Positions 27,531 to 36,035 of a DNA stretch of 64,000 nucleotides are shown here, piece after piece (the first letter of the stretch is position 1; each line of letters opens with the position of its first letter). The position numbers and the translations under genes were made by a program. Source of the DNA: Candidatus Pelagibacter sp. RS40 (GTDB lineage: Bacteria; Pseudomonadota; Alphaproteobacteria; Pelagibacterales; Pelagibacteraceae); contig NZ_CP020778.1 of the NCBI RefSeq assembly GCF_002101295.1, positions 909,001 to 973,000 of the forward strand, in the 5' to 3' direction. The notes below the pieces were generated by a model. That model was given only the letters and a program-made list of their open reading frames with translations, searched no databases and had not been told where the DNA came from.

Positions 27531-28379
27531 ATGAAGTTTCTATTAAAGCTGTTTATTTTTGTACTTTCTTTTGCGACTATTTCATTTGCAGATATTAAAC
27601 AAGTCAAAGATAATTTTTTTAATTCTTTAGAGACATTTTTAGATGGAAATTTCGAACATACAGACTTTACAATTAGAACCACTGAAGAGACAAAACCTGA
27701 ACTGAGCATACAAACTTTCAAGCCTCTTAATGAAAGTGATGAAGAACTAACTTTCTTTCAAGGTTCTTTTTTTATGCATGATGGAGATAGAGAAACATTA
27801 AACCTAGGTCTTGGGAAAAGATATATCTCAGAGGATGAGACAACTATGTATGGTTTAAATGCATTTTATGACCACGAATTAGATTACGATCATTCAAGAA
27901 TGAGCTTAGGGGGAGAAATAAAATCTTCATATTTAGAATTAAATTACAATCAATATTTTTCAAACAGTGATAGTAAAACAGGAAAAAATAGTAAGGCAGA
28001 AGAAGCTTTGGACGGGTATGATTTAGAATTTGGTGCTCAAATACCTTATATCCCTTCTTCTACTTTTTATACGAAAGCTTTTAAATTTGATGTACCAAGT
28101 GGTAATGATTTTGAGGGTTACGAGTATACAACAAAGGTTGAGGTACCAAACTCTGGTTTAACATTTGAGCTAGGGCACACAAACTATGATCATCATACAG
28201 ACGAATGGTTTTTACAATTAAGATTTAGCACAAATAAGGTAAATAAAGATCGTGAATTTATTAGTGATGAAGTATTTGAAAAAACTTCAATAGTTGATCA
28301 AAAGTACGATAAAGTAAGAAGAGAAAATATTATAGTAAAAAGTGGATCAGCATTTACTGTTAAAGCGGGAGGATTTTAA
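27531..28379 (+). CDS. Inverse-autotransporter (intimin/invasin-type) beta-barrel without passenger
   Basis: A 282-residue outer-membrane protein. A signal peptide (1-20) is followed by a short helix-prone segment and a barrel (about 75-235) with the inverse-autotransporter hallmarks: LNLGLGKRY (90-98), YGLNAFYDHELDYDHSR (107-123) and the following amphipathic strands. The post-barrel linker helix, with DKVRRENIIV (260-269), matches the segment that threads the barrel in intimins. The protein stops about 13 residues later, exactly where the passenger would begin. The next gene, directly after its stop, encodes a secreted protein. Confidence 0.8.
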   Translation: MKFLLKLFIFVLSFATISFADIKQVKDNFFNSLETFLDGNFEHTDFTIRTTEETKPELSIQTFKPLNESDEELTFFQGSFFMHDGDRETLNLGLGKRYISEDETTMYGLNAFYDHELDYDHSRMSLGGEIKSSYLELNYNQYFSNSDSKTGKNSKAEEALDGYDLEFGAQIPYIPSSTFYTKAFKFDVPSGNDFEGYEYTTKVEVPNSGLTFELGHTNYDHHTDEWFLQLRFSTNKVNKDREFISDEVFEKTSIVDQKYDKVRRENIIVKSGSAFTVKAGGF

Positions 28380-29237
28380 GTGAAAATTTTTAGAAATTTA
28401 TTACTCATATTAGCAACAATATTTATATTTGAGTTATCATTTACTAATGAGGCCAAAGCAGCCGCATGTAGCACATCTAGTGGTGTCCTTTCAGAGGCTG
28501 AAATAAAAAGTGGATGCGAATATACTCCAGACTTGTATGAAATTGTCATTTATAAGATGTATTTGTGCACAAGTTCTCCAACACTACCAACTGTCACCAC
28601 AACAGTAGATTTAACTAATTGCAGTCAAGTATTTAACAATGCGAGTGGCGCAACAGCATCTGTTGCACAGAATGCTGAAGTCGATCTTACAGGAACTTAT
28701 ACAAGGCCTCCAAGTGGTACCTATACCCATGGTTATGCAATAATGAATAATTCATTTGGAATAACTGCATCTTTTCAAATAGATGGTTCAATGGATGGTC
28801 TTTCAAGTGGATCAGGTGTTTTTTGTGGAACAGTTGCTGGATCTGGTAGTCATACTAAAGGCAGTGGATCGCATACAAATAACTCAGTTTGTTCGTCAAG
28901 CGCAGTTACAGCCGGAAAGTTTACTGAAACTTTAACACATTTTGGTGGTTCAGGTGATTCATGGACTAGAATTGCAACTGCAACAAACATTAATGGTACA
29001 TCTGCCGAGATTAAAGGAATTTTAGTTGATACAAATGGACATTTAGCTGCAAACGAAGGAGAGGTAGATAAACTTGAGGGAATGGTTACTTTCGCAGATT
29101 CAATAGTAATTACAGATGCAACAACTTCATTGACAATGAGTTTTAATTTAGGCGAGGGAATGTCACTAAATTCTGGTGGAGGAGACGCAATTCACATAGG
29201 AAGTGGTCCTTTTCAAGCAATATTTGTTGCAAATTAA
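28380..29237 (+). CDS. Secreted Ser/Gly/Thr-rich protein, unknown function
   Basis: A 285-residue protein with a GTG start immediately after the barrel gene stop. A signal peptide (about 1-28, ending AKAA) precedes a beta-rich, low-charge mature chain with several cysteines and a repeated GSGSHT motif near residues 159-170. No family recognised. Its place suggests a partner or cargo of the inverse-autotransporter barrel, but it has its own signal peptide and no visible secretion motif, so this is inference. Confidence 0.6.
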   Translation: MKIFRNLLLILATIFIFELSFTNEAKAAACSTSSGVLSEAEIKSGCEYTPDLYEIVIYKMYLCTSSPTLPTVTTTVDLTNCSQVFNNASGATASVAQNAEVDLTGTYTRPPSGTYTHGYAIMNNSFGITASFQIDGSMDGLSSGSGVFCGTVAGSGSHTKGSGSHTNNSVCSSSAVTAGKFTETLTHFGGSGDSWTRIATATNINGTSAEIKGILVDTNGHLAANEGEVDKLEGMVTFADSIVITDATTSLTMSFNLGEGMSLNSGGGDAIHIGSGPFQAIFVAN

Positions 29238-29250
29238 TTATATAATTAAA

Positions 29251-29505
29251 TTACTTTAAGCTGGTTAACAAAGTTCCGTTTTTTTCTAACTCTCTTAATT
29301 CTTGATACCCACCAACATGATGCTCTTCAAAAAAAATTTGAGGAATTGTTCTTTTACCACCAGCTTTTTTAATCATCTCGTCCATTAAATTTGGATCTGT
29401 TGATATATCTATTTCTTTGTATTCTAAATTATTTCTTCCTAACAATCTTTTGGCAGCATCACAAAAAGCACATAAAGGTCCTGAGTAGACTGTGATATTT
29501 TTCAT
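29251..29505 (-). CDS. grxC: Glutaredoxin (GrxC-like)
   Basis: An 84-residue thioredoxin-fold protein with the active-site pair Cys12/Cys15 in CAFC, the cis-proline segment TIPQIFF and the glutathione-binding GGYQEL motif. It reduces disulfides and glutathione mixed disulfides in the cytoplasm. The dithiol site CAFC differs from the usual CPYC by lacking the proline. It is convergent with the secreted-protein gene, with 13 bases between. Confidence 0.9.
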   Translation of the reverse strand: MKNITVYSGPLCAFCDAAKRLLGRNNLEYKEIDISTDPNLMDEMIKKAGGKRTIPQIFFEEHHVGGYQELRELEKNGTLLTSLK

Positions 29506-29536
29506 TAACTCTATATAATTCTATTATCTGTAATTA

Positions 29537-29833
29537 CTAGTCTAAATATTCCTCTTTTTTTATCTTCGATCTTATAAGCTTTCTTGAATATTCAAATTTT
29601 TTTCTATGTTTTATACTTTGAGAATTTACTCTTTTTCTCCACAATCTAAATGACGAGGGTTTTAAAGATCTTCTCATTATTTTAATAACTTCACTTTCAG
29701 TTTTTCCAGTTTTTTTTTCTATATCTTCAAAAGTAATACGGTCCGCCCAGGCAGCCCAAATTATCCAATCTGAAGTGCCCATTTTGGGCTCGGGGTTTTT
29801 TACTCTTGTTTCTGGTCTGTGACTTTTTTTCAT
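29537..29833 (-). CDS. DUF2805 / TIGR03643 family protein
   Basis: A 98-residue basic protein with the family pattern of a helix-turn-helix-like core: IIWAAWADRITFEDIE, then a GKTESEVIKIMRRSLK segment and SSFRLWRKRV. It may bind nucleic acid, but no function is established for the family as far as I know. The gene is 31 bases upstream of the glutaredoxin gene on the same strand and could be co-transcribed. Confidence 0.75.
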   Translation of the reverse strand: MKKSHRPETRVKNPEPKMGTSDWIIWAAWADRITFEDIEKKTGKTESEVIKIMRRSLKPSSFRLWRKRVNSQSIKHRKKFEYSRKLIRSKIKKEEYLD

Positions 29834-29899
29834 GAAAATTCAGTAAATTTAATATAAAATTTTAATGCAAATAAGTTAAGGTGTGATATTATCATTTTA

Positions 29900-29946
29900 G
29901 ATAGTCCTATCTAGCCATCTTTAGCTCCCGGTTTTTTAGGACTATC
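29900..29946 (+). promoter_or_regulatory. Stem-loop leader just before the LysE-family gene
   Basis: GATAGTCCTA (29900-29909) and TAGGACTATC (29937-29946) form a perfect 10-bp stem around a 27-base loop holding CTAGCC and CTCCCGG. The stem ends four bases before the ATG at 29951 and there is no ribosome site, so folding would bury the start region. The 5' arm can also pair locally (GATAG with CTATC at 29907-29911), giving alternative states. It matches no riboswitch class I can name. Confidence 0.5.
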
Positions 29947-29950
29947 CTTT

Positions 29951-30565
29951 ATGCTCCCCCCAGATTTTTTTCTTTTTCTTCAAATTATTTTTTTTCTATT
30001 CATTACTCCTGGTACTCCTCGAGTAGTTATTATTTCATATTCTATTAATTATGGAATGAAAAAATGTATATGGTCAGCGACAGGTGATGTAATAGCTAAT
30101 TTTGTCCAAGCTACTTTAGTTATATTTGTAATTGGGTCTTTTTTTTTAGATCATCCAAAAGTTTTAAATATTTTTAAGTGGGCAGGTATAATCTATTTAC
30201 TTTATCTTGCATATGATATTTATAAATCCAGACCAAAAAACATTTCTAAAAGTAATAATATTTCTAAAAGCAACTTTTCCTTTTTAAAAGATGGTTTTTT
30301 AGTTGCAGGTACAAGTCCAAAAGCTTGGATGTTTTTTCCATTTATTTTTCCGCAATTTATTGATTTTAATTCTAACTATATTATCCAATTTATAATTTTA
30401 ATCTCTACGTATATGATTTTAGATTTTTTATCTTTGATTGGGTATGCTTTGCTAGCAAACAAATTAATTATCTGGATTAAAGTAAAACCAAAAGTAATAA
30501 ACACAATTTCAGCGTGTGTTCTAATTGTTATTGCTGGTTTAATAGCTATAACTCAAAAATATTAG
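29951..30565 (+). CDS. LysE/RhtB-family amino-acid exporter
   Basis: A 204-residue membrane protein with six predicted helices. The N-terminal TPGTPRVVIISYSINYG segment corresponds to the family TPGPxxxxxxxxxxxxG motif, with Thr in place of the second Pro-adjacent residue. The central ISPKAWMFF-type motif appears as GTSPKAWMFF. Such proteins export amino acids or homoserine-like compounds. It follows a stem-loop leader, so its expression may be conditional. Confidence 0.82.
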   Translation: MLPPDFFLFLQIIFFLFITPGTPRVVIISYSINYGMKKCIWSATGDVIANFVQATLVIFVIGSFFLDHPKVLNIFKWAGIIYLLYLAYDIYKSRPKNISKSNNISKSNFSFLKDGFLVAGTSPKAWMFFPFIFPQFIDFNSNYIIQFIILISTYMILDFLSLIGYALLANKLIIWIKVKPKVINTISACVLIVIAGLIAITQKY

Positions 30566-30622
30566 CTAGCTCATCTACGTATTTTTCTGTTATCATTCAT
30601 ATTTATTAACTCACTATTCAAT

Positions 30623-31129
30623 ATGAAAAAAATATTTGTTTTAATATTATTTTTTTTGATTTCTACAAATGCAATTGCTGGGTGCGAGGATCCAATTAAT
30701 GATGGTGTCGATTATACTAATTGTCGATTTTCTGATGGGCAAGATTTACAAGGCAGCTATCTACCGAATTCAAAATTATCTTTTACAAGTTTTATTCAGG
30801 TAAACTTTGATAAAAGCATTATGATGAGTTCAAATTTATCTTTTGGAACTTTTCCTGAATCAAGTTTTATTAGGGCAAATTTATATGAGTCTATTTTAGT
30901 TGGCGCAAACTTTGAAAAAGCAAATTTTACTGGGGCTAATTTGACTAGAGCAGACTTTATGGGATCAACACTAATTGAAGCAAATTTTCAAAATTCTAAT
31001 TTGATGGAGGCAAATTTTACATCGTCAAATATCACGAATGCAAATTTTGATGGGGCTAATCTAATAGGAGCCTTATGGACCAATGGAGAAACATGTGGTC
31101 CCAATTCTATAGGAGTATGCAACAAATAA
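30623..31129 (+). CDS. Exported pentapeptide-repeat protein
   Basis: A 168-residue protein with a Sec signal peptide (1-19, ending AIA) and about 20 A(N/D)(L/F)xx pentapeptides from roughly residue 45 to 150 (for example ANFEKANFTGANLTRADF). These would fold into a right-handed four-sided beta-helix. Two cysteines near each end may clip the helix caps. Most studied members (Qnr, MfpA) are cytoplasmic, so export is notable. Function unknown. Confidence 0.85.
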   Translation: MKKIFVLILFFLISTNAIAGCEDPINDGVDYTNCRFSDGQDLQGSYLPNSKLSFTSFIQVNFDKSIMMSSNLSFGTFPESSFIRANLYESILVGANFEKANFTGANLTRADFMGSTLIEANFQNSNLMEANFTSSNITNANFDGANLIGALWTNGETCGPNSIGVCNK

Positions 31130-31204
31130 TTTAGACAATTTAATTACTAAGTTAATTCTTTTTTTATTAATTAATTTAATTTAGTAATAGTAATAATATT
31201 TATC

Positions 31205-31972
31205 ATGAAAATTGGATTTATAGGAACAGGCCATATTACAAAATCTGTAATCTATGGAATTTTAGGATCAAAACTTAAAATTAGAAAAATAATTGTATCA
31301 AAAAGAAGTAATAAAATTTCATCGAGTTTAAAAAGGAAAAGTAAAAAAATTTTAGTTTTAAACAACAACCAAGATATTATTAATCAGAGCGATTGGATCT
31401 TTTTATCAGTCACACCAGAGGTAGGCCATCAAATTTTACCTAAGCTTAAATTTAAAAAAAATCAAACCATAATTAGCTTTATCTCTACAATAAAAATGAA
31501 AGATCTTAAAAAATATACAAATATGAAATCTAAAATTTTTAGGGCTATACCACTACCCCCAATTTCAATTAGAAAGGGACCTATACCTTTATATCCACCC
31601 AACAAAAGTGTCAAAAATTTCTTTGATCATTTGGGCACCACTGTTGAGATAGAAAATGAGAATTTATCTTTAAATTTTTGGTCTACTTCATCTATGATGG
31701 CACCATTTTACGAGTTATTATATACGTTGTCGGTATGGCTTAATCAAAAAGGAATTAGTAAATCAGATGCACAAAAATATATTACTTCTCTTTTTATAGC
31801 ACTTTCTGAGGATGCAAAAATTAATTCAAAAAATGATTTAAAATTGTTGGTCCAAAATTCACAAACTCCAAAAGGTTTAAATGAACAAGCTGTAAATGAA
31901 CTTAGAAAATCTGGCTTTTATAAATCTTTAAACAAAACTACAAATAGTATTCTTAAGCGACTTAAGAAATAA
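31205..31972 (+). CDS. Pyrroline-5-carboxylate reductase-like NAD(P) oxidoreductase
   Basis: A 255-residue protein with the N-terminal dinucleotide-binding motif GFIGTGHIT (residues 4-12) and the ProC layout: a Rossmann domain (about 1-150, with RAIPLPPIS where ProC has R.MPNTP) and a helical dimerisation domain. The usual ProC motif after the Rossmann domain is altered, so it may act on another imine or oxoacid. It ends five bases before livG and is probably expressed with the transporter genes. Confidence 0.7.
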   Translation: MKIGFIGTGHITKSVIYGILGSKLKIRKIIVSKRSNKISSSLKRKSKKILVLNNNQDIINQSDWIFLSVTPEVGHQILPKLKFKKNQTIISFISTIKMKDLKKYTNMKSKIFRAIPLPPISIRKGPIPLYPPNKSVKNFFDHLGTTVEIENENLSLNFWSTSSMMAPFYELLYTLSVWLNQKGISKSDAQKYITSLFIALSEDAKINSKNDLKLLVQNSQTPKGLNEQAVNELRKSGFYKSLNKTTNSILKRLKK

Positions 31973-31977
31973 ATTAA

Positions 31978-32763
31978 ATGTCCGAAAGTATTTTACAGGT
32001 AGAAAATCTATCAAAATATTTTGGTGGATTAGCAGCTGTATCTAATTGTTCGCTGAAAATTAAAAAGGGTTCTATAACTGGAATAATTGGTCCAAATGGT
32101 TCAGGAAAAACTACCCTTTTTAATTTAATTGCTGGGAATTTAAAATCTTCTAAGGGTAGTGTTATTTTTAATAATGAAAAGATTACCGATTTACCCTCTC
32201 ATGAACTATTTTCAAAAGGACTTTTAAGAACATTTCAAATAGCACATGAATTCTCAAACTTAAGTGTGCTTGAAAATTTGATGATGGTTCCCCCAAATCA
32301 ATCTGGTGAAAATCTATTAAATGCACTTCTAAAGCCTAAAAAAGTAAAAGAAGAGGAGGAAGTTAATAGATTAAAAGCATATGAAGTAATTGAATTTTTA
32401 AATTTAAAACATTTAGCAAACGAGAGAGCAGGAAATCTATCTGGAGGTCAAAAAAAACTTCTCGAATTAGGCAGAACAATGATGGTTGATGCTAAGTTAG
32501 TTTTATTGGATGAAGTTGGAGCGGGAGTAAATAGGTCATTACTTAAAGATTTAGGAACTGCAATTTTAAAACTAAATAAAGAAAAAAATTATACTTTTTG
32601 TATGATTGAACACGATATGGATTTTATAAGCAGAATGTGTGATCCAGTTATCGTAATGGCCGAAGGTTCAGTGCTGTTTGAAGGTAAGTCTGAAGAAGTA
32701 AAAAAAAATGATAAGGTAATAGAGAGTTATCTTGGAAAATCCACAATTTCAAAAGGAAAATAA
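31978..32763 (+). CDS. livG: Branched-chain amino-acid-type ABC transporter ATPase LivG
   Basis: A 261-residue ATPase with Walker A GPNGSGKTT (38-46), the LivG-type FQIAHEF segment after it, signature LSGGQKKLLELGR and Walker B LVLLDEVGAGV. The last differs from the usual DEPAAG by Val at the Pro position. With LivF it forms the cytoplasmic engine of a HAAT-family importer. The stop overlaps the livF start (TAATG). Confidence 0.92.
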   Translation: MSESILQVENLSKYFGGLAAVSNCSLKIKKGSITGIIGPNGSGKTTLFNLIAGNLKSSKGSVIFNNEKITDLPSHELFSKGLLRTFQIAHEFSNLSVLENLMMVPPNQSGENLLNALLKPKKVKEEEEVNRLKAYEVIEFLNLKHLANERAGNLSGGQKKLLELGRTMMVDAKLVLLDEVGAGVNRSLLKDLGTAILKLNKEKNYTFCMIEHDMDFISRMCDPVIVMAEGSVLFEGKSEEVKKNDKVIESYLGKSTISKGK

Positions 32764-33470
32764 TGGCTTTTTTTGAGGGAATAAAAATGACAGGTGGCTA
32801 TGGAGATGGACCAGATATTATTAGCTCATGTAATATAAATGCTAATAGAGGAGAAATAGTAGCCATACTAGGCCCAAACGGGGCAGGAAAATCTACAGCA
32901 ATGAAAGCTATGTTAGGTCTTCTTACTTTGAAATCAGGAAGTGTTTGTTTAGATGGCGAGGATATTTCAAAAATGTCTCCTCAAGATAGAGTAAAAAAAG
33001 GAATTTCTTTTGTACCTCAAACAAAAAATGTTTTTGCAGAGTTAACAGTAAGAGAAAATTTAGAAATCGGAGGCTTCTTAAGAGAAGATGGATTAGAGGA
33101 AATGATTAATAATATCTATGAGCTATTTCCAATATTAAAAGAAAAACAATCACAAATTGTTGGTCAATTATCAGGTGGTCAAAGACAACAAGTGGCACTT
33201 GGAAGAGCTTTAATGAGCGAACCATCTGTGTTGATGTTAGACGAACCAACGGCTGGTGTATCACCAATAGTAATGGATGAATTATTTGAACATATTATAA
33301 AAGTAAAAAAAACTAATGTTGCCATAATTATGGTTGAACAAAATGCAAAACAGGCACTTAATATCTCTGATAGGGGATATGTGCTTGTTACTGGAAAAAA
33401 TAAATTTGAGGGGTCAGGTGACCAACTACTTAAAGACCCAGAGGTTAGAAGATCTTTCTTAGGTGGATGA
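32763..33470 (+). CDS. livF: Branched-chain amino-acid-type ABC transporter ATPase LivF
   Basis: A 235-residue ATPase with Walker A GPNGAGKST (37-45), the characteristic FVPQTKNVFAELTV Q-loop region, signature LSGGQRQQVALGRAL and Walker B VLMLDEPTAGVSP. It partners LivG. Its ATG overlaps the livG stop, and its end overlaps livH by four bases (ATGA), so the four transporter genes are translationally chained. Confidence 0.93.
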   Translation: MAFFEGIKMTGGYGDGPDIISSCNINANRGEIVAILGPNGAGKSTAMKAMLGLLTLKSGSVCLDGEDISKMSPQDRVKKGISFVPQTKNVFAELTVRENLEIGGFLREDGLEEMINNIYELFPILKEKQSQIVGQLSGGQRQQVALGRALMSEPSVLMLDEPTAGVSPIVMDELFEHIIKVKKTNVAIIMVEQNAKQALNISDRGYVLVTGKNKFEGSGDQLLKDPEVRRSFLGG

Positions 33471-34480
33471 TGGACTTATTAAACGCTTTAACAGTTTTGA
33501 TAAATTTCACAGTTATACCGGCCTTGGCTTATGGATCTCAGCTTGCATTAGGTGCAATATTTGTAACATTAATTTATGCAGTTTTAAGGTTTGCTAATTT
33601 TGCAACTGGAGACATGATGTCCTTTGGGACCATGTTTGCTGTTTTGTTGACTTATTATTTTCAAACTATTGGAATTAATTTTGGTTTTCTACCAACGGCA
33701 TTGTTGACAATTCCTTTTGCAATAATTGCGATGGTTATTTATATGCTTTTAATTGATAAATTTGTTTTTAGTTATTATCGAATAAAAAAAAGTCCTCCTG
33801 TCCAATTTGCTATGGTTAGTGTTGGGGTTATGTTTGTAACTCAAGCAATTATAAGAATTGTTATAGGACCATCAGACAGAAGATTTATTGACGGAGAAAA
33901 ATTTATTTTAAAAGCAAACGAATTTAAAGAAATCACAGGATTAAATGAAGGGATAACTTTAAAATCCTCTCAAGCAATTACTGTTATTGTAACTATAATT
34001 ATAGTTTCAATCATGTTTTGGTTTTTAAATAAGACTAAAACAGGAAAAAGTATGAGAGCTTACTCTGATAATGAAGATTTAGCTTTATTGTCAGGTATAG
34101 ATCCTAAAAAAGTTGTAATGATAACTTGGATTATTGCTGGAATATTAGCAACAATCGGTGGAGTTTTATATGGTTTGGATAAAAGTTATAGGCCATTTGT
34201 TTATTTTAACAATATGCTTCCAATTTTTGCAGCTGCAATTGTTGGAGGTATAGGCAATCCTTTTGGAGCATTCCTTGGAGGATATGTAATTGCATTTGCA
34301 GAAATATTTTTAACTTATGCATACAAAAGATTTATTTCATATCTTTTACCAGAGTCTTTAGAACCCAACTCTTTGTTACAGCTACTTTCCACAGATTATA
34401 AATTTGCGATTTCATTCTCAATTTTAGTAATTGTATTGTTAGTAAAACCATCAGGAATATTTAAAGGCAAAACCCTATGA
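33467..34480 (+). CDS. livH: Branched-chain amino-acid-type ABC transporter permease LivH
   Basis: A 337-residue permease with about eight predicted helices. The N-terminal QLALGAIFVTLIYAVLRFAN and central MRAYSDNEDLALLSGI segments are typical of LivH; the latter is the coupling helix region that docks on the ATPase. The C-terminal GGIGNPFGAFLGG motif is also conserved. It overlaps livF and livM by four bases each. Confidence 0.92.
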   Translation: MMDLLNALTVLINFTVIPALAYGSQLALGAIFVTLIYAVLRFANFATGDMMSFGTMFAVLLTYYFQTIGINFGFLPTALLTIPFAIIAMVIYMLLIDKFVFSYYRIKKSPPVQFAMVSVGVMFVTQAIIRIVIGPSDRRFIDGEKFILKANEFKEITGLNEGITLKSSQAITVIVTIIIVSIMFWFLNKTKTGKSMRAYSDNEDLALLSGIDPKKVVMITWIIAGILATIGGVLYGLDKSYRPFVYFNNMLPIFAAAIVGGIGNPFGAFLGGYVIAFAEIFLTYAYKRFISYLLPESLEPNSLLQLLSTDYKFAISFSILVIVLLVKPSGIFKGKTL

Positions 34481-35847
34481 GGAATTATTCAAATGTAATT
34501 GCAGCCTATTCAATAATGTTAGTTTTAATAATATTGGTAGGAATATTTCAATCTTGGTCGATCGCTCTTACTATAATGAATTATTGTTTAATTTCAGCTG
34601 TTATGACTATTGGTGCAAATATACAATGGGGTTATGCGGGTTTAATAAACTTTGGTATCATGGGGTATACCGCACTTGGTGGATTAGCCGTAGTTTTAGT
34701 TTCAGTAGATCCAGTTAAAAAAGCATGGCAAGTGGGTGGATTAAACATTCTTGCCTGTATATTGATAATAGTGGCCATGGTGGTAACTGTAAAATACCTT
34801 TTAAAACATTTTAAAAAATCAAAAATAAGAAATTATAGTATTACTTCAATTATTATTGGAGGGATACTTCTATTAAATATTACCGCTACTCCTGGCATAG
34901 AAGCTATCGAATCGATTGATCCTGCAAAAACAGGTTTTCTGGGTGGACTTGGCATGCCAGTTTTATTCTCATGGTTTGTGGGAGGTTTATTTGCTGCAGG
35001 GTTAGCATTTGTGATTGGAAAAATTGCCTTAGGTTTGAGAGCAGATTATCTTGCAATCGCAACACTTTTAATTGCTGAAATCGTAGTCTCAATAATCAAA
35101 CATGAAGAATGGTTAGCAAGAGGTGTCAAAAATGTAATTGGACTAAAAAGACCTGCGCCATATGAAATTGATTTACAAAAATCTGATTGGTTTATTAATT
35201 TAGTCGAAAAATTTCATTCAAAAAAATTAAGCTTAATTAGCTCAGTAACAGAAAAACAGGAAGCTCTTAATCAAATGGTTATAGAAGCTTCCTCTGTTTA
35301 TGTGAAACTTTGCTTTACTGGTCTATTTTTAACAGTTGTGGTTATTTTATTAATCGTTACTCAAAAGGCTTTATACTCTCCATGGGGCCGTAAGATGAGA
35401 GCAATTAGGGACAATGAGGAAGCTGCCAGTGCAATGGGTAAAAATATTGTCAAAGAACATTTACTTATATTTGTTTTAGGATCTGCTGTGGTTGGACTTG
35501 CTGGGGCAATGATGGTTACTAATGATGGCTTGTTCACTCCTGGGAGTTATCGCCCAATGAGATATACTTTTGTTATATGGGTTATGGTTATTGTAGGTGG
35601 AACTGGAAATAACTTTGGGGCTATACTTGGTGGATTTGTTGTATGGTTTCTTTGGGTCGAGGCGGCTCCTATAGCTTTATTTTTGATCAATTTATTTACT
35701 TCTCATATGCCTGAAACTCATGCTTTAAGAGTTCATTTAATTGAGAGTGCTTCATACTTTAGGTTTCTCGTGATTGGAATTGGATTATTGATGATTATGA
35801 GATATAGACCTAAAGGTATAATACCAGAAAAAATAATTAAACAATAA
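34477..35847 (+). CDS. livM: Branched-chain amino-acid-type ABC transporter permease LivM
   Basis: A 456-residue permease. The C-terminal half has the canonical WGRKMRAIRDNEEAASAMG coupling region and the GGTGNNFGAILGG motif. Two segments are longer than in most LivM proteins: a basic stretch with an extra helix near residues 100-130 and a hydrophilic loop at about 205-270. The full length and intact motifs suggest function. Its TAA overlaps the ATG of a 23-residue membrane peptide. Confidence 0.92.
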   Translation: MRNYSNVIAAYSIMLVLIILVGIFQSWSIALTIMNYCLISAVMTIGANIQWGYAGLINFGIMGYTALGGLAVVLVSVDPVKKAWQVGGLNILACILIIVAMVVTVKYLLKHFKKSKIRNYSITSIIIGGILLLNITATPGIEAIESIDPAKTGFLGGLGMPVLFSWFVGGLFAAGLAFVIGKIALGLRADYLAIATLLIAEIVVSIIKHEEWLARGVKNVIGLKRPAPYEIDLQKSDWFINLVEKFHSKKLSLISSVTEKQEALNQMVIEASSVYVKLCFTGLFLTVVVILLIVTQKALYSPWGRKMRAIRDNEEAASAMGKNIVKEHLLIFVLGSAVVGLAGAMMVTNDGLFTPGSYRPMRYTFVIWVMVIVGGTGNNFGAILGGFVVWFLWVEAAPIALFLINLFTSHMPETHALRVHLIESASYFRFLVIGIGLLMIMRYRPKGIIPEKIIKQ

Positions 35848-35918
35848 TGAAATATATTATTACAGGTGCTGCAATAGCTTGGGCTTTGTACATGGCAGAT
35901 AAGTATTTATTTTTTTAA
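35847..35918 (+). CDS. Possible 23-residue single-helix membrane peptide
   Basis: ATG overlaps the livM stop (TAATG), the same coupling seen between genes of this operon. It encodes 23 residues: MKY, a hydrophobic stretch of about 13 (IITGAAIAWALYM), then ADKYLFF. The short Lys-flanked helix looks like a real small transmembrane protein rather than random AT-rich code, but length alone cannot prove expression. It might associate with the transporter. Confidence 0.4.
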   Translation: MKYIITGAAIAWALYMADKYLFF

Positions 35919-35994
35919 AATTTTTACAAAAACTGATTTAGATATATAAATTTTTTACATATTAAAAAATTATAAGGAATTAATTTACGAAAAA

Positions 35995-36019
35995 ACCCCA
36001 GCGAAGAATTCGCTGGGGT
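35995..36019 (-). terminator. Rho-independent terminator of the binding-protein gene
   Basis: A perfect 11-bp stem (ACCCCAGCGAA with TTCGCTGGGGT) and a GAA loop. Read on the minus strand the hairpin is followed by TTTTTT, so it terminates the binding-protein transcript that ends at 36036. On the plus strand no T-run follows, so it would stop livM read-through only weakly. Confidence 0.88.
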
Positions 36020-36035
36020 ATAAAAATATTAAGTA

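Noticed and set aside
29237..29251. A/T palindrome between the secreted-protein and glutaredoxin genes as a bidirectional terminator
   Set aside because: The stem has no G-C pair, so it would not form a stable terminator.
31143..31188. Inverted repeat ATTACTAA / TTAGTAAT before the ProC-like gene
   Set aside because: Eight A/T-rich pairs with a 30-base loop are weak, and such dyads are common by chance at this base composition.
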